Source: Paraescarpia echinospica (Eukaryota; Annelida; Polychaeta; Sabellida; Siboglinidae). From it: DNA of 64,000 nucleotides. The translations under genes and the position numbers were made by a program. Numbering within the stretch: the stretch's first letter is position 1; the number at the start of each line of letters is the position of its first letter. Positions 11,901 through 26,900 of this stretch are shown here, piece by piece. The stretch is taken from contig CM034531.1 in the NCBI GenBank assembly GCA_020002185.1, positions 41,506,827-41,570,826 on the forward strand, given 5' to 3'. Below the pieces are notes generated by a model, which saw only the letters and a program-made list of their open reading frames with translations, was not told where the DNA came from and made no database searches.

Positions 11901-14900
11901 CGCGAAGTATCATTGGAAAGCTGAATTATTATTCTTCCTGCAGCATTTTTATTAATGAGTTTTATCGCGTCATGATTCAGTAATAGCAAAATAGATAAGC
12001 GAGCAAAAAATGAACAACTCGGAACAGGTCCAAAACATGAAATTCTGCGGTCGCTAGCACCCTCACGGCTCGTCCTGTCCCGACGATCTTGGTATCATTT
12101 GAAAGGATGCACTTTTGTTATTCTAACGTCATCTAGATTTGTCATGGTAACCGTTTAAAGAACACCGATAAACGGACCTACAATCACGCCGTTTTCGGTG
12201 TTCTGTACGGTTCCGAACGATGTTGGCGGCAGGTACTCGGTACACTAATCTTCCGATTGCGGTGTTGTTTTCCTCATTTGCATAGGTTCAGACATGCACA
12301 CTTCACCATTTCTTGATTTCATGTTATAAGCTCCACCCAACCCACTCCACCTTTTAAACCGCGGCAAAATTGATGTGCTTTGATCGCAGCGAAACCGTGA
12401 CGTCACAATAACGTACGCCACCCAATGGGTCTAAATTTGTTGCATTGGTTGGTTGATATACGTGATTGTGACGTCACACCTACTTCGTATGTCATTTTAG
12501 CAGCTGTTTGAAAGTGGGTGGAGCTTATACCATGAAATCAGATAGTGGTGCCTCAATCGGTAGTTTGGTGAACTGTGTCGACGAAACAACATCGTTCGCA
12601 GTGCCTAAGACACCGGAACAGGCCCGGTTGTAGGTCTGTTTTTAGTTAATTTTAGGAATGATTATCAGGAAACCATTTATATGTTTGAATAGCAGAAAGC
12701 TTAAACTTTCAAACGACATCAATATTGTTGGGATCCGACGAACCGAAATGGTACTAGCAGTCGTTCAAAAGGCGTTTTTGGAACGTGTTTGACAGTTGTT
12801 CATTTTTCGCTCGCTTACTATTTTCGCTAATAGCTAATCACAACCAAGCTTTATAATGTTGTTGTAGTAGATGTCCAAATTTGGCCGATTTTACTACGCT
12901 CAGCGGCAGAAATTTACATTCCCATTCATATGGTCTAAACCTGGAAATGGATGTACCGATGGAAAGCCCAACGATTGGTCTATCCAAATAAGTTTTGGTC
13001 AACCAATCAGCGCATGGCTCTAAAACGTCTTCTTGTTGACACTGGTTTCATTCCATCACGACGAAAGTTGGCTTAGTCCACTGTGTTTTGTTTGTCTCGC
13101 TTTGATGATATAAGTTGAATTATTTCAAATGTCTGAGTCAGTATATCGGAAAATACATGATGGTATTTGTGAATCAAGTTATTATACTAGACAGTTATGC
13201 AGAGTTTGGGGGCTGTTTTGAAATGGATATTATGCAAGTGCTGGCGAGTAACGACTAACATCGCCATCTCACACCCGGACCTGGGCCGATTCGGTCCGCC
13301 AGCAAAGGATATGATGCATTCAGAGTTCAAACACAACATGTCCTATACAGACCTGCCTACCATTCCGGAATCATTCCGGAAATTTACCTCAAATTACGGT
13401 ATTACGTCAAGGGAAGAAAATATTACGGATTCTTTCGTCACTATAATCGTCAATCAATTCCGTGCTCCTCAAATTTAGCTTCACTTTATTCAACAGGTGG
13501 CAGCATATATGCTTGTTGTGACATGGTTTTTCATTCGCTGCTTCTGGTCGTAATCTGACCAATAGGAAACAGCGTTACGACAAATTCGTATTTCCTCGCT
13601 CAAACAAGACGAGTCATGACTCACGCGGCACGAAATGGTGGCGGGTATCGAAACGGTACCACTACCAGCCAAGAAGAAACGTGTGCTGCAAACATTTTTA
13701 ACAGCATGCACGCAGACATGGCCCGTATTGTCAAGTTTAAAGAAGGGAGTCTGCTTTACATACTGCCGGATACGTGAAAATAATTTTCCTAGTTCACGTG
13801 GTCGCTTGTGGCCGGGATAATTGCAGGTACTGACTATGTCGTTAGATTAGTACTAGTGACAGAGTAGTGGGTGTTGTACTTGTAGTGTTAGCCCAACTGA
13901 CTGTACTAAGACTAAGTTAGTGTATTAATTGAGTTTAGTCTATCATTTACAGCCTACTAGACGATGTCGATGACTAGCGTAACGTAATGGTTTTGCCGTC
14001 CCCCGGCATGACTTTGTGTTTGTCTTTGATCTAGTCAAGCTACTGCATACTGTGTTGTCTGTAGCCTGGCCCTAGATATACCGGCTACTAATATTAATAC
14101 TAATGACACCACAAATAGACAATGACGTGACGCATTGTTATAATTTGTCAAGTTTTGTAGTCAGCATGCTGTTTTTGAAATTTACATAAAATGAGAATTA
14201 CAATGTATATAGACTCATTTACATTACAGTTACGCTTCTTCATGTTTGATTTTCATCAATGCTGGTCATGAACATCTACCTTACCCTATTACTTGAACGC
14301 GTCAAAATACCTCATAGTTTATTAGAGACAATTATGTTTTGGGTGAAACTATCGTCATAGTCACAGTATTAAAGTATTACTGACAGTGGTGTTCTTTTTG
14401 TGAAAATGTCTGACACGGTTCTGAACTATTACTGACAGCAAGCCTATATTCCTAAAAATCAGTGTAAATGGGAAGATGGATTACTGACAGGAAGTTTTTG
14501 GGGTAGGCAGGTCTGCCTATAACATGATGACATATATATGTAATTAGGAACTGTAGGTATTACTTATTTTGTTGATATGTAAAGAAATTTATAATGCATG
14601 GTGCAGCGTACAAGTTAGTACAGTCGACAGATCTGCATCAGCGGTGCCTTCTTAAAATAGTTTATACCATCATGCAGAGCAAAAACAAGGCTTTCCCATG
14701 ATATGCGCCATGTTGGAATGGCAGTATTTTTTTCGTGACGCATTCGATCGTGGAAAATTGCACAATGTTCGATTATTCACGCTTCGTTTGAGAAAAACAA
14801 AAACTTAGCAATGATAGACATCACACAAAACACATGTTTTGTGAACAGGTTTATTTCGGTAGTATAACATATATGAATGGGAAGTTGAATAATTGTTGTA

Positions 14901-17900
14901 CCTAGAAATGCCAATAACTCAAAACTCATTTTATTTTCAAAACTGCAAATTTCGACCCGAGCCTCCCCTTAAAAGACTAAAAGGAGACTTATTGACTTGC
15001 GTTTCTGTTCATATATTATTTCCATCAAGCAGTTTGTGTTTGATATGTGCAATGTATATATGAATTAATCCTCATTGGCTGCTTTGTTGTTTCAGGGAGG
15101 AAGAAGCAATAAAAATAGATGGCCTAAACGTCGCTCAAATGAAAGAGCTGCGAGAAAAGGCCGAAAAACATGCATTCCAAACTGAAGTAGATCGCATGAT
15201 GAAACTCATCATCAACTCTCTATACAGAAACAAGGAGGTTAGTTATCACTTATCCAAGCTCCATACTTCATAATTTCCCAGCTATAATGATGATACAGCA
15301 ATGGTTACAAGCAGTGTCCACTCAAGTCTGATGACAGTCACGACTCGTAAGTAATGTCTACTCAGCTCTTACATGACAAAGCAATGTACACACAGTTATG
15401 ATGTAATTCAAAAGCAATGCCCACTTGTGTTTTGTAACACAAACTTTGTCCAATCGGGTCTTGAAACATAAGCAATGTTCTGTACGTCAAAATGAGAGGA
15501 TACTTATAGCTGGGGAGCAGTATTGACCATGTGACCAATAACAAATATTCCATAGATAACCAGGTGCCAACAAGACCTGTTTCACAAAGATTCTTGGCTT
15601 CTAGTTTGTTTTGTAATACTAATGAACTGGGCTATCATCTGTTGTGACGTGTAAATTTACAATTTGAAAACCAATTTAGAGCTGTCTTGGTGTGATCTAC
15701 AGATTTTAGTCAGAATGTATTTATGTACAGGACACATGTAGTGCATTCATTTTATGATCAGTTCTTTATGGTCAAAGTAACCTTCAGATTGAGTTGGTCC
15801 TAATTTGGCTTTAAAATAGATATTCTTCATGGCTGAGGTGCTATTCCAATCGCCTGGAATGTGCTAAGACATGTATATTTTAAGCTTACATGCCCCCTTC
15901 TTGAAATGTTGTAGAATGTTTGAGAGAAACATTGGTGACTTGGTGTAGTCTGTAGAGAAAATGTTAGTGATATGGTACAAAACTTGCTTGAAACATGTTC
16001 ATCACTGTAGGGGCAAAACAAATTGTGCTCTTCTGAATTATTTAAAAGGATATTCGCTATCATTTTGCCAATTTCAAAGCCTGTCTTGCTTGAGGATGTG
16101 TTTATAAAGTATACACAGGAATATGATTTGTGATTCCTTCATATGTTTAATGTCAGGAAACGCTATGCACCACCAGGCTCATAGTGCATAGCGTAGAATG
16201 ATTGGTTTCCAGGTACAGTATAGACACTCGTTAACTCTCTCATTGCTATGTGTCGGCATTTGGCGGTGTTGTTCTATGCAGTTTGTCCTTGAGGCTACGT
16301 TTAGCGTTGTGCCAGAAGTCACTGATCTGCTTAGGCCTAGACCTAATGCTCCTCTGACGTACATGCTGCATGTGCATTCACACTGGGCATAGCCGAACAC
16401 TGCTGCTTCACCAGCTGCTCTACCAAAAATACAGTATTCATAGTCGTGCTGTGTCAGCACCTACAATTTTTGCAGGGAAATAGCTCTTTATGCAGAGGTA
16501 GTTTTTTCTAACTCCATACAATTATGTGGTGCGAACTTAAATTGACAAATTGCCACCAAGGCAGTTTTTTTATGGTTCATTTCATATCAGCAGTGCAGAT
16601 AGTCTGATACAGAAAGTGCAGGCAAACATGTTTCTTTTACAACCAATCTACCTTTAAAATAGTGTTTTAGATGGTGTACATAATGTACAGGCAAATTCCA
16701 ACAGGGAAATAGCACCTTGTCCAGATGTAGGTTTTTTAAGTGTATGAATAATTTCAGGGTTTTGCCAACAAGGCAGTGTTTTTTTAAGATTCAAGGGGTG
16801 CTGTGGAAAATGTACTATTAAAAAGTTCTGTTATGCCATGTGACATCTTTGTTATAGATCCACTAGCAAGGTTGCATATTCTAGTGAGACATTCATGCTT
16901 CTCAACATTAACAATCGTCTGTTAACAGAAAGCCAAAGATGCCGTACAAACAGATATATGTTCATTTTCATTATTGCAGATTTTCCTCAGAGAATTGATC
17001 TCGAATGCATCAGATGCCCTTGACAAGATCCGATTTTTGTCATTAACGGATAAAAGTGCCATGTCAGCTACAGAGAATTTGTCCATCAAAATCAAAGTAA
17101 GTATGTGCAGACATTATATGCTCATATCATCTGGCATAGTTAATTAATATTTGGTTTTTCCTTTTAACCTGTGTTGGTCTGAATTTTGTAAAGATGTGAC
17201 AGTTTCACTTCTCCAAGACAGACATGGGGGCAAATGCATTGCATTTAAATGCGACTGATCCAGTATTTGCATTTGAAAATTTGGAGCCAAAAATATTTGC
17301 ATTTAAATACATTTTAAAAGTATTTGAAAAATCGAATACTTTTCAAATACTTTTTTTAAATACTTATAGCATTTAATTATGTCAGTGAAAACTGTTATCA
17401 AGGTGGACCTAATTAAATTGTTGCTTGGTCTAGGCAGTTGATACAGGTCACACATGTTACTTATGTGATCACCCAGGCATGACATTCACTGAGAGAAAAC
17501 TGGCCACCCTATATAGCTCTTTTATTAGCTGACCAACTGCAGCCAGTTGCATGCTTTGATCATTAACTTTAACTTTAACTTGGGTCATTGTCAGATGGAT
17601 GATTAGGGTATCAGCTGGCCTGACACAGGGTCAGGTTAGCAAGCATTTAATTGATAGTGTGTGGCTTAATATAATTTTATTGAAAGACAGCGTCATCCGA
17701 TTTTTGTCATTAACGGATAAAAGTGCCATGTCAGCTACAGAGAATTTGTCCATCAAAATCAAAGTAAGTATGTGCAGACATTATATGCTCATATCATCTG
17801 GCATAGTTAATTAATATTTGGTTTTTCGTGCATCAGTGGGTAGAGGAAATGGAAAACATGATTAACCTGTCACGGGGGAAAATGTAACAATGTGTGACCA

Positions 17901-20900
17901 ATTAGAGCATGGTAGTATTGACTCAATGAACTCCCTTAATTCTGGATAAACGATGGTCAAGTATAGCTCATCTTTTGTCATTATTTATTGTGCACGGGCA
18001 CAACAAGGTCAAGAGAATTAGAAAAGTATTTGAAATAGTTTTGAAAAGTATTTGAAGTACTTTTGAAAAGTATTTGCATTTGACATAAACAAAATGTATT
18101 TGAATTTTCATTTGAAAAGTCAAAAATATTTGCATTTAAATACTTTTCAATGTATTTGACCCCATGTCTGCTCCAACATGATGATAGCGTCACAAGAAAA
18201 AAACAGATGTCATCTATCGCTTTGAAATTAATTATTGTTGTATCTTTAAATTTGAATATTTTAGAAGAATTACCTCAGTGATTATTGATAAAAGTAGAAT
18301 GATATTAATATGATATCAAACTAACAATGAGAGGTAATGGGGTCTCAATCTGATGGTATTGGTTAGTTTTACGTATACACTTGAACATACCAGACATTGA
18401 CATCAAATTGATGATAATTTAGAAAATATGTTAGCCTTTTTTATAGTGTCTTGCACGACATGAAACCAACCTGATCATTTAGTTTTGTCCACAGTGTTTT
18501 ATTATAAACTGAAAAAAATGAAACATGTAGTGTATCACTTTACTTAATTTCACAATTTGCTATTTTCTATTCTTTAGATGATATTGATGTTTGTTTCTTC
18601 TGGTGGGACAAAAATTATACTCCTCATCCTACTGTGCCCTTACTGTTCTACAGGCAGACAAGGATAACCATGTACTTCACGTAACGGACACTGGCATTGG
18701 CATGACCAAAGAAGACCTTGTCAAAAATCTAGGAACAATTGCTAAATCAGGAACAAGTGACTTCTTATCAAAAGCAAGTGAATCAACACAGCAAGATATG
18801 GGTGATCTGATCGGACAGTTTGGTGTTGGTTTCTACTCAACATTCTTGGGTAAGCTGCGTAATTATTTCTTTTATGTACCTGTACATGTATGTAATCGGC
18901 CTTATGTGTGAACCCACACGAAGAGGATTAAGTAATTAACGTGTGTAATGGGTGGCATTGTTTGGCAATCATATTGATAGATTATGCTGGGGAGTTTTAA
19001 AACTGGCTTGTTGGTTTTATCATTATCTTGGTTTTCCTGTTGTCCATCTCTAGCTCTTGTATCAGCAGGTTCATGGTTGTATACTTTCATTGAAGCATCT
19101 TTCTTGATCACAAGAGGCACGTGTAATAACATATATAATGATTGTGTTTTGCATTCTGTGACTTGATAATGCACTGTACATGCCTTGTGTTGGTAGGAGC
19201 ATGACTGGTATATCTGGGTAGACCCATGTAGATGCTACTGACAGTCAGCTGCTCCGTGAGCCAGGTGCAGTCTCGTGTGCAGCTCTGATGAGCCATGTGC
19301 CATGCTCTGTCTAGTTGCCATAAATAACTCTCCTCTGCTGCTTGCATATCCTAGGCATGTGAGGACTGGCTTATAAATTGGATATTTGTTATTGGGCTTG
19401 ATGTGTACTTATTGGGAGGGTATTGAACTTTTGGTATATACATCTGATGTAGCAGCAACTACTATATCAAGTTTATGTATGTAGACTAGAAAATTACATT
19501 AATCAGAATAAGAGTCATAGGAGTCGCATAGTTGTGGGATATACTAGAGCTAACAAGTAGGCCAGTATGTATATAGACATGGTCTAAACTGTTCCCTCCA
19601 GCATTGTGTCTATATATAATTGCAGGCACAGTGACACACTGAAAGATTAGACTGGTAGCCTGATGTGACTTATTGCGTAGTTGCCTAATACATCTGTACC
19701 TTTCAGTATCACAGTGCTTCAGTTGAAGCCAGGGAAGTGTGCTGTGATAAATACACTTGTCTTGCAGGGCATGTAATTGTAATCAGGCCTTTGGGTAGTT
19801 TTTATTGCTACCTGATCTGGGTGAATGCACTGGTGCTGCCAACAGCTCCTGGGCATCCTTCAAGTCCTGTATTAATAGCTCTGATGATTGGCTGCTGGAA
19901 ACACGTGTAGAAATATGTGAGGTAAAATAGCTTTTTAGGTTTGCTTGCTCCAAGAAGCTGCTTCACTTGATTGGACCTGTAATTCAAGGTGGTGTTTCTA
20001 ATAAACATAGGTGGCACAACTTGGCAGATATTCATGTTCGTGACGTATTTTTTCCAGTGGCTGACCGGGTAGTTGTTACATCAAAACATAATGATGATGA
20101 ACAGTACATCTGGGAATCGGATGCGAAATCATTCTCTGTCGTCAAGGATCCCCGTGGTAACACCCTGCTCCGAGGAACAACAGTCAGGTGGGTAATAAGG
20201 AATCTGCATAACAGATCACATAGGGAATATTCTGATAATACATATACTATCCAGTTTCAAGACATAAATGAACTAATAAAAATTATGTATGTGTTTGTGT
20301 TTATATGCTGGTCTATTTTTATACTCAGACTAACAGTGTAGAGTGTTTGTGTTTGTAGTCTACACTTGAAGGAGGAAGCCCATGACTTCCTCGAACAGAA
20401 CACTATTCGTGATCTGGTGAAGAAATACAGCCAGTTCATCAACTTTGAGATCTTCCTGTGGGACAGCAAGGTACACCATGCAATACGGATCAACACCAGT
20501 AACAGAAATAAGCAATTTTGGAACATATTTTCTTGATTTCTGAAGAAAGAATTCCATTCTGGATATTTTTTTTACTAATTTCTTAGAGATGTTAACTGTT
20601 CAGTTATGATGTATAATAGATTAATTATTACAAACACTCCATTTATCAGTTTTGGTAATTACCTGGATGTGCAATGGAAAACTACTGAAAAATTGAAAAT
20701 GGTGTAATGTTTTTTCATACTATTTGTAGTTAAGCATGTGTCCATTTGTCGCTGTGTGAAATAAATTTAAATGATGAATATAGAATTAAATGTCAGAATT
20801 TGTACATCTTTGAATAGTTTTTGTTGATGTTTGGTTGCTTCAGACGGACCAGGTTGAGGAGCCGATCGAAGAGGAAGAGAAAGAGGAAGCTGATGCTGAC

Positions 20901-23900
20901 AAGAAGGATGATGAAGATGAAGATGGAAAGGTTGGCATTATTTGACTTGTTCTGCCTACTTCTTCACCATAACTAGCAAAATAGCTGTATCTATTGATCC
21001 ACTGTACATATTACACTTGCAAGTGCAGACATGTGCCTGCGCCTATGTGTATACATATGTATACCAGCTTGCATAAACAGAGGAAGGGTTCTCATTGTAT
21101 GTATTACTTTGACACTAATAAAATGTGCTTTGAGTGGAGTATTCAGACATTGTTTCCAGTATAGGGTGAATGTTTTTTTATGTTACTAATTTTCCGCAAC
21201 AGTTCATTTATAAAATGTGTGTTTGAACTGAATTGGTGTCGAAGTGTGTATGTTTGTGTGTAAACATACGTGAGTGGATCTTTTATGGTGCTCGTGTTGC
21301 AGGTTGAGGAAGAGAAGGACGACAAACCGAAGACAAAGATGGTAGACAAGACCACTTGGGACTGGGTGATTGTCAACGACAACAAACCTCTGTGGACTAG
21401 AAAGTGAGTGTTTGAAGTTGTATCTTTTGTAAAATATTATTTATCTAATTCATTGGTAACTAGTCGCCGGTGATGATACTTCCCAGCTTCCTGACTCTCC
21501 GTGGAGGTAGCATGATTAGTCTTACTGAGGTGGCATCTCATCAACAATTTTCAACACTTGGAAAGCTTGCTTGCACAGTCATGTAATAACAATATGTGCA
21601 TTATGTATTAATTGTACCGTATTAGTCCTTTGAGGTTTTCAAGAATTCTGCATATGATTTTTATTTAGAATGTCACTCAGATACGTAAACATCTTTTTGT
21701 CTAGTGCAAATATTTGTCTAAGAAAATTTTACTGTATTGATAAATTCAAGAAGTGAGTTTGCTTTTTAATATTTTTCACATGCATGTAATCACCAGTGAT
21801 TATACATCCCAGCTTCCTGACTCTTCATGGAGGTAGCAAGATTAGTCTTACTGAGGTGATCTTCCAAAAATAACACCCACTCTATTACCATGTAGTGGCA
21901 GACATAATTAGACCTTTCAAGGTTATGTTTCTGGTATACTTACTGGAGATCAGTTGTTCAGCAGTGTTTGAAATTGTTATGTGCAACCAGTGAAACATTC
22001 TGTTAGATGGATATATGTGATAACTGACAGCCAAGCTTTTGAAGATTGGCAAATGTCAAGCTGCCAGTTATATATTTTGAATAGACTGTTGTTTTTAATG
22101 ATAATAGGTTCAAAGCCTACCTATAACAGTTTTACAGACAGTACTCATGCAATCACCAGTGATGATTCATCCCAGCTTCCTGACTGTATGTGGAGGTAGC
22201 ATGATTAGTCTTACTGAGGTGATATTGTCAGAAATTTTCACATTTCTAAACAACATTTTGCAAGTGCATAATTTTGTGTTCCAAAATGTTTATGCCTCCT
22301 GGTATTCTACTCACTCTAGCTTGAGAAAATAGTTACAAATGTCTCCAAATTTGTACAATAACCCTTAACATTTGTAGGCCAGCGGATATCAATGATGATG
22401 AGTACAACTCATTCTACAAGAGTTTCTGCAAGGACACGGAAGACCCAATGATTAGGACCCACTTCACAGCTGAGGGCGAGGTGACATTCAAGTCAATCCT
22501 GTTTGTGCCCAAGGCAGCACCTTCTGATACATTCCACAACTATGGCAAGAAGATCGACTCCATTAAGATGTATGTGCGTCGTGTCTTCATCACTGACAAC
22601 TTCGAGGAGATGATGCCCAAGTACCTGAACTTTGTTCGAGGCCTTGTGAGTACCAGTTATGTTATATAAAAGTAACAGTATTTTTATATAATGTGATGAG
22701 GTGGTGTATAAATAACATTGTTCGTTTATTGATGTAGCCTGCTTTTTCATGTTCTGTTAGCATTAAATAACAACATAAACACATTGTGTGTGAGTGACTC
22801 CAATGTGTTTGACAACAGGTTGACTCTGACGACTTGCCGCTGAACGTTTCCCGTGAGACGCTGCAGCAACACAAACTGCTGAAGGTGATCAAGAAGAAGC
22901 TGGTGAGGAAGACCCTCGACATGTTCAAGAAGATCAGCAAGGATGACTACGAGAAGTTCTGGAAGGAGTACAGCACAAAGTGAGTTGTGTTTCCAGCTTT
23001 GCGCCTGGAAATTTGAGTGTGTTATTGACGGTGATGTGTAATTATCAGATTCTGGAATGCTATATGTGACAGGAATGACAGAGATAGTGTCCTTGCATTT
23101 CATCTAAATATTCAAACAACCTTTTCACTCCCTGGTGAAGCATAGGACATCAACAACTCTTTTCCACCGCACACGGTTTTGGGCAGTCATTTCCAGTTCT
23201 TTCCAATTCCATCCTGCTTTTGTTATGCCTACTTCTACCTCACTGCGCCAGGTGTTTCTTGGCCTTTTCGTTCTCCCCTGTAAGTGCCATCCATGTCAGT
23301 GCCTCTCTTGTGATGTGAGTTGCAGGTTTCCTGAGCATGTGGCCTATCCAGCTCCACTTCCTCCTTTTCGATTGGTTCTTACCTATAGTGCTTCGTTACT
23401 GATTGTTTCTGGCCACCATATCCTTAGAATTCTCCTTGGAGTTAGACATTTGTTTATGAAACTCTGGAGCTTGTGTAGCATGGATTTTGTAATACGCCAT
23501 GTCTCCGATCCATACATTAGCACAGCCTTAACATTTGAGTTAAAAGTGTGTAACTTTGTTGATATTGAGATTTCTCTGGACTTCCATATCTTGTTTAGTA
23601 CAATGTAAGCTGCCCTTGCTTTTCCTCTCCTAGCTCTTACATCACTATCTGTTCCTGCACTTGTGTCCACTATACTTCCTAGATATGTGAATGACTTCAC
23701 TTCATCTAGGGCTTCTCCCTGTAATACAATTGGGCTGTTCTTGCCATTGATTCTCGTGATCTTGGTTTTGCTTTTGTTCACTTTTAGTCATAAGGTGGCT
23801 GCAGTTGTTTCTATTAGTGATGTTTTTTTTGCATTTGGTGTTGGTTGTGTGAAAGAAGAGCCGCATCATCAGCAAAGTCTGGATCATCTAGTTTTCCCCA

Positions 23901-26900
23901 TAGAGTCCACTGTATGCCATTTCCTTGTGTAGCTGTTTCTACGATCCAGTCAATAGCCATCAGAAAGAGAAATGGTGATAGGATGCATCCCTGTCTCACA
24001 CCTGTCTTTACATCGAACTTGTTTGTGGTATTCCCTTCATGCAGGACTCATTCCCTTATGTGCTTTTGATTGTGGAGATGAACTTCTCTGGAATTCCATA
24101 ATGTTTCATCAACTTCCACATGGCATTGATAGTGCAGCTAATTTCTTCCTCGGTCATCTCTTGTAGTACTTGGTATCGATTGGAGAGTGCTACTTGAAAT
24201 GCTTGCATTGTTCTTCTATCACTTAGCAGCTCTACATTGTACTTAATTCTTCCACTAGAAGTGTTGGTACAGTTCTTTAGCTTGAGTTGTAGTTTTGCTA
24301 TTACCAAATGGTGGTCTGATGCTGCATCTGCTTCTCTTTTTACTCTAACATCTAGTAACAATTGTCTAAATCTTCTTCCAATACATACATGGTCAATTTT
24401 GTTCTCTGACATGGGTTAGTGATACCTATGTAGCTTTATGTACCGCTTTGTGTGGGAATAAACTTCCCCCGATAGCTAAGCTGTGTTTCGCACAGAATCT
24501 GCAAACATTTCTCCATTCTCGTTCATTTGACCTAGTCCATGTTTTCCCATCACCTGTTCGTATCCTATGTTGTCTGATCCTATCTTTGCATTCATGTCCC
24601 CCCCCATCACTATTGTGATTTCTTTGTTCTGTTTTTCTATGATCTGCTGTAGTGTGTCATGGAAGTTGTTCTCGGCTTCTTCAGCATCATTGGTTGGAGC
24701 ATAGCACTGTATGATCTTGAATTAATTTTTTTTTATTTTGTCTTGGATTTGGCACTGATGATCCTAGCATTGGCTGGCTGATCAGTGCCTTCTGTGCCTG
24801 CTTGTTTAGCATAAGTGCCACTCCTTGCGTGTGTGGTGAATTATCGTTGTCATGGCCTGAGTACAATACTGTTTCTCCAGATGCAAGCTTGATCTGTCCT
24901 GACTGGATCCATCTTGTCTCGCATAGCCCTAGTACGGCTAGTTTGTAGTTGTGCATTTCGCGTGCAATCAGAGTTGCTTTTCCAGCTTCGAACGTCATCC
25001 TGACATTCTATGTCCCAGTTGTCATCCTTGGAGTCGAAGGGCTCGACTGCCTAGCTTCCTTGCGGCTTTCACTATGCAGCATCATCCTCCTTCAAACTGA
25101 AAGTCCTTCCTCCCCCAAGTCGTGTTGGCTTAAAGTTGTCGTCGATACTTCTGTAATCCATTGAATTCACCAGGCAGGGGATTGGCCTACATGGTTTCGC
25201 CAGTGCCCTGTTGGCCGACTACCTGTTTCCACCTACGGCGAGGACGTACGGTTCGGCTTTGGGAGGCTTCATCTAGATGTGATCAGATAGAATAGCTTGA
25301 AAGGTAGTTATAACTCATAATCTCTGTAGTGCCATTCACCACCGAGCAGTAGAAACTTATATTTATGACCTGCTTACTGTTTTGGAACTTGCAAAAACCT
25401 ACCCATGGTCAACAGAGCCAGATTGACAGTATTGTAAATGTTATCTGTTAAATTATTGTATTAAGGCCTGGTACGGGTGCTAATATACGCTTTTTTGAAA
25501 AAATATGTCAATTTAATTTTCAGCACCATATAGTAGATTTGTATGTTTACTATAAATAAACTTCACTTTTAGACCAACAACTTACCTCTAAATGACTTTT
25601 ATTCATGTATAAAGTCCACCCCTATCACAATGATATATCCATTTTTTATTGGGAAGACGCGAAATGCGCTGAAAGTTGTCGGTGTTTACGCCATGACAAC
25701 GCGGTCCTTCCTTCAACTTACGCCATCTGTTTGATATTTTTGGAACTGCCAAAACGTCGTCTGTCAATCACCGTAGTCAGTAATCTCGCCCTTGTGAAAG
25801 CATTCGGCCAACATCGTTATTTATGCAAGCTATAGTTTGCCGAGAATGACCTTATTTGGCATTCGGTAACCGTTGTGTCGTCATCCGCTAAGTTCCGTGA
25901 CGCGCCTCGTGTCTACGAACACTGGTTTACGAAGTTGCGCGAGCGCAAAACTCTCCCAGCATGCCACTTGTTGCTACTTCCCATTGTTTATCAAATATGG
26001 CGGTTTTCTCGAGCGAGTGTTGATAAGAGATAGTTTAGAGTTAGTTAGCATAGAGAAAAATTGCGGAAAGGGAAGGTGTGGCTGAATGTCATTTGTGAAG
26101 GAAAGGCTGCAGTTATTGGCAGCTTCTGCGCGGGAAAAACGCAAGTTAATTTCGTCGCCTGTCAGAAACGCTTGCGAAGACGCGGCAATGCCAGTCGGAG
26201 CTGTCACTTCGACTTCGTTGCCCATAGTCGTGGCTGAGTGTGGGGTTTGTGCTAATGGTACTGTCGGCACCAGTGACGGTACGATAGTTAAAGAGACTGC
26301 AGCTTTGCCAAGTAGTGCGTCCTGTAGCCGGACAAAGCTAGCACTAATGCGTGATGACAGCAGGCCTATTAACTGGCCTTGGGCTTGACATGTTAATTGT
26401 TTTGTGTGTCTAAGACTAAGTTATTGCTTTGTTAACTTATATTTTCAGATCTGCAATTTATATATGGGCGTCTGTTCTTTTCAATAAAACATGTAACTTG
26501 CTGTTGCCCCAGATTTGTTTTATTATTATCATGTGGATATATTTCATCATAAATGTTGCTTGTTATTCATAATTTATGTTGTGAGAAAACAAACACCTTG
26601 AATTGGATTGTTTTGGCTGTTTACAGCCATTACTATTCACCTCATGACAGTTCAGTGTCAGATGGACTTTTACAGAAAATCAGATGATGCAAATGACCTT
26701 TATATTTATTTAAAAATGCTAAATTGTGTAAATTCTGGGGGTGTATTTCATCTCAAATATTATTTACTGTGCATAATTAATGTCTGGGAGATAAACAAAC
26801 ACAATTTATTGAATGTTTTACTTGTTTACAATAATGTTATTCATATTATCACTGTGTAAACTTTGATGGCCGTTTACAGAAAATCACGTTTTTACCCATA

